Below are positions 14,202 through 17,099 of a stretch of DNA of 17,099 bases, piece after piece. A program made the position numbers and the translations under genes. Location: assembly GCA_036940085.1 (NCBI GenBank), contig JALLBK010000423.1, positions 1 to 17,099 on the forward strand, read 5' to 3'. The notes under the pieces were generated by a model that was not told where the DNA came from, searched no databases, and saw nothing but the letters and a program-made list of their open reading frames with translations. Source of the DNA: Discostella pseudostelligera. Lineage: Eukaryota; Bacillariophyta; Thalassiosirophyceae; Thalassiosirales; Thalassiosiraceae. Within the stretch, counting starts at the first letter, position 1, and the number at the start of each line of letters is the position of its first letter.

Positions 14202-17006
14202 TCAGACGGAGATGACATTTGCGTGGATGTCGAGGTCTAAAATGATTTCTCCTCGCAGCAACAGCTTTGGAGCACGGACAACTTCTAATCCACTATGCGG
14301 GCACAAATGAGGAAATATTAATGCCCGTCCTCTCTTGGGCTGCACCACCGAAATAACTTTTGGATCGTTCAACTGCTGTAACAATGCAGTGCCACCACCC
14401 TGCTGGCCACAGTCCGTCAGATATAGTATGAAGGTGTGCGTACTGCGAAATCCAGATGCACTATCCACACGACATAGGTCGATGTGTGGTGGGAGGATGC
14501 CACCAGGACGTTCGTAGTTGAGGAAACGAATGTGTTCAAAGATTGAAGTTGGTAGTGACGGCCTTCTGGCACCATTCGATGTTCTATCCGTACAATTTGA
14601 GGCCTCGATGCCCGTCGTTTCTATACTTGCTAACAAGGCCATCCGCGCCGCATCTACACACCCTGCTAGCATCGTCTGCACCCACTCTTCGGCATCACAA
14701 TAGTAATATCGGGATGGACGGTATGCAGATTTGTTGTTGTCGCCGGTACCGGTCTCTGAGTTCCCGCATTGGATTGGAGTATTCGTAGAAGACACGACAT
14801 AATTCTTCTCGTTGATGGCTTTCTCGGTCGGTGCATCTGAAACCGGCAATGATTTCCATAAATCTTCCAATCGTTGCAGTTGCTCGTCAGTTAATCCATT
14901 ATCAATAATACATGCTCCTGCTCCAGGGTGGTCCACTGTCGGATCAATCAAGATGGATACGTGGCACTTCCCATTCGTGATCGAGAGACTTGAGAGATCC
15001 ATCGTTGGCTGATCAGTGTCACGCGTTGTTGGGTTTGGACCATCATATGTTATTCTTCTTGCATTCTCCTCTAATAGATGCATCACCTCGATTCGTCGAA
15101 GTTTCTTAGCAATGCTGTAACACGTACTTCCGCCATTGGCAGCAATATCCGCACTAGCTCCATTGTCCAATAATGACCGGACCACCGATACTGATCCCTT
15201 CCAACAGGCCAAGTACAGACATGTCTGACCATATATGTTTTGCATGTTCACATTCACCCCTGCCTCCAGATAGGCCACCACCAGCTGCGGCGACGATAGT
15301 ACCGCCTTAAAAAATCGATCGGACCGTACCGACTGGGATTGCATCGTGGACATTGTCACATGAAGAGCCTCTTCCCAGGTCCCATGAGCATAATCTCGTC
15401 GTTTCTTTATCTTTTTCTTGGCTTTGTTGCTTAGTTGTTTCAGTTCGGTGCATGTCGTCGGTAGCTTAAGAAATTTTGACAGGGATTCGTTGCACCTCAT
15501 CAATTGTTGTTCTTGTTGACGATGTCGTTGGCATGCTTGTTCATCACCGTGCAATGACAAGTCCTTCATGAGCAGTGAATTTTCACCATCATCCTTTTTC
15601 TCCTCCAGTAGTATCTCATTCGATGTAGTAGCTACCACTGCCGACCCTAAATCAACATGTCGCTGCTCCTCGTCATTACACAACATATTATTCATGCCCC
15701 TAAACTCTTCCTCACAAATAGGACATGTGACTACCATTCTTTTCAGATTGGTACACTGTGGCACATGCTTTACTAAATGCTTCCACATGCATGATTCGCA
15801 GTAGGTATGATAACAGGGTGGTCCGAATTTAAGAAGCGGGATGATACTTCGATGATGATTATTGTATAGATTGCAGTTCTTGCACAGGTCTCCTTCGCCT
15901 TGATTTGAATCATCGTCTAATATTCCATTCATCCTCATGTCAATCACCGCTCGAACCATGTATGCCCACATGGAGAGTGGGATTACACTACTACCTTCTG
16001 CAGCATCATCCTCTTCGTGAACATCATGTCCTTCCCTCCCGTTATTGTTTCCCAGTGGAACATTATGAAGAAGTGCCAAAACGCTCCGACTTGCCTCTTT
16101 CGATGACTCATCACCACCACCCGAAGAAGGAAGGAAGGTAGGGTCCAACCCCCCCAGTAATAGCATGGAAACAATATCGTGCCGTCCAAGTAAAGATGCA
16201 TATTCGAATATTGTTAGAGTTCTTCTTCCCCCTCCTCTTCGTTGTTGTTGTATCCGTTGCATATAAGGCACAAGACGAATGGTTACATAGTTGCGACCAT
16301 ACTTGGAGGCGGCTAATGTAGTTGGCTGAGGAGGACATTGTTTCCGTTGTTGTGTATCATTCATTTTCCAAGGTAGCATGGTTGACATCATTTCTGTAAT
16401 GAGAGTATGATGTTCATTGCTGGTAGTAGCAGAAGGAGTGTTACTAGTAGTAGAAGAAGAAGTGGTAATTGTTTTAGAAGTAGCAGCTGAAGCAGAATCA
16501 GTATCAGTAGTAGTTGTATGACACAGTAGTAGCAATACGGGCAGGCGTTCTAATATATGACCATGCTTGGCCAGTGCCGCGACCGAAAAGGAAGATACAT
16601 GATTCTGTATTATTCGTTCCAGATAATGTCGTAGGATTTTTAGTTCGTTGGTGTGAAGGTCGTCTTGATTATTGTTGATGAGAGATGAAGTGGTTGGGTG
16701 TTTGTTGCTATTTTCATGATCGTCGACGCTGTCAGGATTAGCTAGAGAAATTGCATTCGTTGTTGATGAAGATGTCATGTAATCCGCAGCGGTGGGCTCA
16801 CGACGACGGCTACATGCACCATCCACCACATCCTCGGGCTCGGGCTCCGCCGCGTTCCTCGAACTAGCAGCGTCTGCATCGGCAGCAACATCATCGACAA
16901 CCACCACGCGCGAAATGACACTCGAACGTATGAGATATCGTGCCTTGAGTCGATTGCGCTCTCGTGCCTTCGTCCATCGGAGGGTGCTGCCGTCTTCGAT
17001 GCCCAT
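14202..17006 (-). CDS. Ankyrin-RING-ankyrin-2OG/Fe(II) hydroxylase fusion protein
   Basis: An uninterrupted 934-residue frame starts at the ATG at 17006. Residues 1-200 are mostly disordered. An ankyrin-like helix pair lies at ~263-290 (TIFEYASLLGRHDIVSMLLL). A complete RING finger follows: C375-x2-C378-x19-C398-x-H400-x2-C403-x2-C406-x21-C428-x2-C431, fitting C3HC4. A basic stretch (528-537, KAKKKIKKRR) could be a nuclear signal. Two to three ankyrin repeats lie at ~561-652, including GQTCLYLACWKGSVSVVRSLL. The C-terminal ~240 residues form a prolyl-4-hydroxylase-type 2OG oxygenase: HxD at H841/D843, distal H904, and K914 (H+10, as in collagen-type P4H) or R918 to hold 2-oxoglutarate, so all iron ligands are present. 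Predicted activities are E3 ubiquitin ligation and O2/2OG-dependent hydroxylation, with the ankyrins selecting substrates. RING activity and substrate are inferred. Confidence 0.85.
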   Translation of the reverse strand: MGIEDGSTLRWTKARERNRLKARYLIRSSVISRVVVVDDVAADADAASSRNAAEPEPEDVVDGACSRRREPTAADYMTSSSTTNAISLANPDSVDDHENSNKHPTTSSLINNNQDDLHTNELKILRHYLERIIQNHVSSFSVAALAKHGHILERLPVLLLLCHTTTTDTDSASAATSKTITTSSSTTSNTPSATTSNEHHTLITEMMSTMLPWKMNDTQQRKQCPPQPTTLAASKYGRNYVTIRLVPYMQRIQQQRRGGGRRTLTIFEYASLLGRHDIVSMLLLGGLDPTFLPSSGGGDESSKEASRSVLALLHNVPLGNNNGREGHDVHEEDDAAEGSSVIPLSMWAYMVRAVIDMRMNGILDDDSNQGEGDLCKNCNLYNNHHRSIIPLLKFGPPCYHTYCESCMWKHLVKHVPQCTNLKRMVVTCPICEEEFRGMNNMLCNDEEQRHVDLGSAVVATTSNEILLEEKKDDGENSLLMKDLSLHGDEQACQRHRQQEQQLMRCNESLSKFLKLPTTCTELKQLSNKAKKKIKKRRDYAHGTWEEALHVTMSTMQSQSVRSDRFFKAVLSSPQLVVAYLEAGVNVNMQNIYGQTCLYLACWKGSVSVVRSLLDNGASADIAANGGSTCYSIAKKLRRIEVMHLLEENARRITYDGPNPTTRDTDQPTMDLSSLSITNGKCHVSILIDPTVDHPGAGACIIDNGLTDEQLQRLEDLWKSLPVSDAPTEKAINEKNYVVSSTNTPIQCGNSETGTGDNNKSAYRPSRYYYCDAEEWVQTMLAGCVDAARMALLASIETTGIEASNCTDRTSNGARRPSLPTSIFEHIRFLNYERPGGILPPHIDLCRVDSASGFRSTHTFILYLTDCGQQGGGTALLQQLNDPKVISVVQPKRGRALIFPHLCPHSGLEVVRAPKLLLRGEIILDLDIHANVISV

Positions 17007-17072
17007 GATGATAATGTTCCATCGATTGCGATGGTTGGTGAAGGTGAAGGTTGGATGGTCGGTAATGGTTAG

Positions 17073-17087
17073 TTTTGGCGGGAGAAA
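17073..17087. promoter_or_regulatory. E2F-like element upstream of the RING-hydroxylase gene
   Basis: TTTTGGCGGGAGAAA resembles the E2F/DP consensus TTTSGCGSGAAA with one G inserted or substituted near its end. It is 67-81 bp upstream of the ATG at 17006. It may be coincidental, but similar elements occur upstream of two other genes in this window. Confidence 0.4.
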
Positions 17088-17099
17088 CAGGGGGGCAAA

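Overview
This is a nuclear genome segment from a protist, most probably a centric diatom (Thalassiosirales-like). That identification is my inference. It rests on short GT-AG introns of 60-115 nt, proteins padded with Ser/Asn/Gly/Thr runs, a Cys-rich ectodomain motif of a kind I associate with diatom secreted proteins, a possible ASAFAP-like plastid-targeting motif, and a kinesin carrying a PH-like module. There are no bacterial operons, CRISPR arrays, convincing tRNAs or transposase genes.

Layout from left to right. Positions 1-81 hold a perfect 30-bp inverted repeat at the window edge. Positions 492-2081 (+) encode a seven-helix, GPCR-like membrane protein with a secreted Cys-rich N-terminus. 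Its reading frame is broken by one TAG that lies at the end of a plausible 60-nt intron. Positions 2382-3045 (-) encode a small microtubule-associated protein of the Jupiter/HN1-SPIRAL1 type, whose last 14 residues sit on a separate exon. It is divergent from an aspartoacylase-family zinc hydrolase (3420-5328, +), and a 40-bp tandem repeat with E2F-like sites lies between the two. Positions 5549-10831 (-), perhaps reaching 11280, hold one very large gene that looks like three or four ORFs. Joined across two introns and one unmerged assembly overlap, it encodes a C-terminal-motor (kinesin-14-like) protein with a split PH-like module, coiled coils and degenerate switch motifs. Positions 12161-12787 (-) encode a small protein with three ubiquitin-interacting motifs. 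Positions 14202-17006 (-) encode an intronless 934-residue protein combining ankyrin repeats, a complete RING finger, a basic stretch and a C-terminal 2-oxoglutarate/Fe(II) hydroxylase domain.

How the genes may relate: the Jupiter/SPIRAL1-like protein and the kinesin are both microtubule proteins, and both have E2F-like GGCGGGAA elements upstream, as does the RING-hydroxylase gene in a variant form. Shared cell-cycle expression is an inference. The UIM protein and the RING protein are consecutive same-strand genes and both point to ubiquitin signalling, but eukaryotic neighbours need not cooperate. The strongest candidate for an undescribed system is the RING-ankyrin-2OG oxygenase fusion, which would put a prolyl-hydroxylase-type oxygen or 2OG sensor and an E3 ligase in one polypeptide.

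Limits: exon joins were inferred by eye from splice sites, frame and motif continuity. Ends of the UIM protein and the 5' exon of the kinesin remain uncertain.
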